Of a stretch of 6,066 bases of DNA, positions 4,643-6,066 are shown piece by piece (position 1 is the stretch's first letter; the number at the start of each line of letters is the position of its first letter). Source of the stretch: Kiritimatiellota bacterium (lineage in GTDB: Bacteria > Verrucomicrobiota > Lentisphaeria > Victivallales > JAADHT01); contig JAADHT010000105.1 in NCBI GenBank assembly GCA_013151705.1, forward strand, positions 1 to 6,066, read 5' to 3'. The notes below the pieces were generated by a model. That model ran no database searches and was not told where the DNA came from. It saw nothing but the letters and a program-made list of their open reading frames with translations. The translations under genes were made by a program, and so were the position numbers.

Positions 4643-5917
4643 ATGACGATGTTCCCACAATTGTTGGACACCGCTGTGGAAAAGAATTTCCAGGAGGCTG
4701 TCGAGATATACGCCGGACTCGGCGTTGACGTGGCGAAGGTTGTTGAAACACTCGAGGAAATCCCGGTGTCGATGCACTGCTGGCAGGGAGACGACGTCGG
4801 TGGCTTTGAAGTCTCGGACCAGGGACTTTCAGGCGGAATCATGGCGACTGGCGATTATCCCGGAAAAGCGACTTCTCCCGACGAGTTGCGGGCGGACGCT
4901 GAAAAGGCCTTCTCCCTTATTCCAGGCCTTTTGAGATTCAATCTGCATGCGATATACCTTGAGAGCGGCGGAAAATACGTGGATCGGGACGTTGTGGCGC
5001 CTGAGCATTTCGCGAATTGGATCGGCTGGGCGAAGGAGAGGAATGTGGGATTGGATTTCAATCCGACGTTCTTCTCGCATCCTAAAGCCGAATGTGGAAC
5101 TCTTTCCAGCGCTGATCCGGCGATTCGTGAGTTTTGGATTGAACATGCCAAAAGATGTCGGACGATAGCCGAGACCTTCTCCAAAGAACTCGACGACACG
5201 GTCGTGGTGAACTACTGGGTGCCGGATGGTATGAAGGATCTGCCGGCGGACAGGTGGGAGCCCAGGAAAAGACTGTTGAGCTCCTACGACGCGATTTTCG
5301 CGGATGAGCTTGGCGGCGATGTCAAAGAGGCTTTGGAGGGGAAACTTTTCGGTCTCGGCAGCGAGGAGTACGTCGTCGGCAGCAACGAGCTCTACCTGGG
5401 ATACGCCATGTCTAGAAAGAAGCTCCTCTGCATGGATATGGGGCATTATCATCCCACCGAGACGATACACGACAAACTTTCAGCCGCGATGATGTATCTG
5501 CCTGAGCTTCTGTTGCATGTGAGCCGTCCGATCAGATGGGATTCCGACCATGTCGTCATTATGAACGATGATCTTTTGAGTTTGGCCCGCGAGGTCGTCC
5601 GCGGAGGGGTGTTGGACAGAGTCTATTTCGCGACTGATTTTTTCGATGCCAGCATCAACAGAGTGGGCGCTTGGACAATCGGAATCAGAAGTTTCAAAAA
5701 GGCGTTGCTTTTCGCCCTGTTGGAGCCGGTTGAAATGTTGCGGCGTTTCGAATCGGAAAACCGGGGAGCCGAACGCCTGGCGCTGCAGGAGGAGGCCAAA
5801 ACGCTTCCATATGCCGCCGTATGGAACTATTTCTGTCTCAAATCGGATGTTCCCGTCGGCCCGGCTTGGCTGAATTCAATGCGCGACTACGAGAACACCG
5901 TGCTCTCTAAAAGATAG
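4643..5917 (+). CDS. rhaA: L-rhamnose isomerase
   Basis: RhaA interconverts L-rhamnose and L-rhamnulose, the first step of the phosphorylative rhamnose pathway, in the cytoplasm with divalent metal (typically Mn2+). The 424-residue product aligns end to end with E. coli RhaA (419 residues) as I recall it. It shows the signature MHCWQGDDVGGFE at 44-56, GGIMATGDYPGKA at 64-76, NLHAIYLES at 100-108 and GLDFNPTFFSHP at 136-147. Expected metal ligands are all present: Glu249 in GSNE, Asp265 and His268 in DMGH, His292 in LLHVSR, Asp300 and Asp302 in RWDSDH, and Asp332 in DFFDASINR. Nothing suggests decay. The usual partners rhaB, rhaD or a rhaS/rhaR regulator are not next to it. It follows a membrane protein of unknown function by 32 nt and precedes a DUF2238-like gene by 3 nt. 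Regulation cannot be read from the sequence. Confidence 0.97.
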   Translation: MTMFPQLLDTAVEKNFQEAVEIYAGLGVDVAKVVETLEEIPVSMHCWQGDDVGGFEVSDQGLSGGIMATGDYPGKATSPDELRADAEKAFSLIPGLLRFNLHAIYLESGGKYVDRDVVAPEHFANWIGWAKERNVGLDFNPTFFSHPKAECGTLSSADPAIREFWIEHAKRCRTIAETFSKELDDTVVVNYWVPDGMKDLPADRWEPRKRLLSSYDAIFADELGGDVKEALEGKLFGLGSEEYVVGSNELYLGYAMSRKKLLCMDMGHYHPTETIHDKLSAAMMYLPELLLHVSRPIRWDSDHVVIMNDDLLSLAREVVRGGVLDRVYFATDFFDASINRVGAWTIGIRSFKKALLFALLEPVEMLRRFESENRGAERLALQEEAKTLPYAAVWNYFCLKSDVPVGPAWLNSMRDYENTVLSKR

Positions 5918-5920
5918 GCG

Positions 5921-6066
5921 ATGGAATACTTCTTATATGGCTTTGCTCTCCTCGCGGTGGTGGTTTCCGGATTGTCGCCGAATGATGGATTCACTTGGTG
6001 CTTGGAGATTCCTTGGGTTGTTTTGGGACTCGTGGTCTGCGTGGTTTTGTGGCGGCGGAAAATACG
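5921..6066 (+). CDS. DUF2238/YjdF-like membrane protein, 5' part only
   Basis: The frame is open from the ATG to the window edge, giving 48 complete codons. Hydrophobic segments at about residues 3-18 and 31-44 are joined by SGLSPNDGFTWCLEIPW at 16-32. That loop recalls the N-terminal signature of the DUF2238 (YjdF) family of uncharacterised inner-membrane proteins, in which a P-x-D...W-x-LE pattern sits between the first two spans. The assignment is from memory of that pattern and from a fragment only. The start lies 3 nt after the rhaA stop with just a weak AGG upstream, which suggests translation coupled to rhaA. YjdF function is not known, so a link to rhamnose is conjecture. Confidence 0.6.
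   Translation, partial: MEYFLYGFALLAVVVSGLSPNDGFTWCLEIPWVVLGLVVCVVLWRRKI

Overview
The window is ordinary bacterial chromosome of intermediate GC content. It holds five complete protein genes, one gene cut by the right edge, and three non-coding stretches, two of which are full of palindromes. I recognise no rRNA, tRNA, CRISPR array, transposase or phage gene. Lineage cannot be fixed from the sequence. The mix of an uncharacterised CxxC membrane protein, a lone bioC, a bacterial-type L-rhamnose isomerase and abundant short GC-rich intergenic palindromes would fit an uncultured member of the PVC group (Lentisphaerota, Kiritimatiellota or Verrucomicrobiota), but this is a weak inference.

Layout. 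Positions 1-419 are AT-rich with no convincing gene. A two-gene + strand unit follows: a polytopic membrane protein with a C-terminal CxxC (420-1097) and, 4 nt later, a membrane-anchored C45-type Ntn hydrolase/acyltransferase (1102-2301). A good rho-independent terminator stands at 2416-2439. The spacer 2302-2789 also carries two diverged copies of a 26-nt GC-rich palindrome and a third hairpin. On the - strand lies a BioC-like malonyl-ACP O-methyltransferase (3563-2790), with no other biotin gene next to it.

The 423-bp spacer 3564-3986 sits between divergent genes and is the most unusual part of the window. It is a chain of four strong inverted repeats, two of which are diverged copies of the same module about 285 bp apart, followed by a further partial copy. 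None has a terminator-like T-run.

A second + strand unit runs from 3987 to the edge: a protein with a Gln-rich helical N-terminus, one membrane segment and a small C-terminal domain (3987-4610); L-rhamnose isomerase RhaA with all expected metal ligands (4643-5917); and, 3 nt later, the start of a membrane protein resembling the DUF2238/YjdF family (5921 onward).

Functionally, RhaA (L-rhamnose to L-rhamnulose) and BioC (entry into pimeloyl-ACP/biotin synthesis) are clear metabolic assignments. The C45 protein is clear at family level only. The two other complete membrane proteins are of unknown function. The best candidates for something undescribed are the palindrome-module array at 3585-3942 and the pairing of the CxxC membrane protein with the C45 hydrolase.
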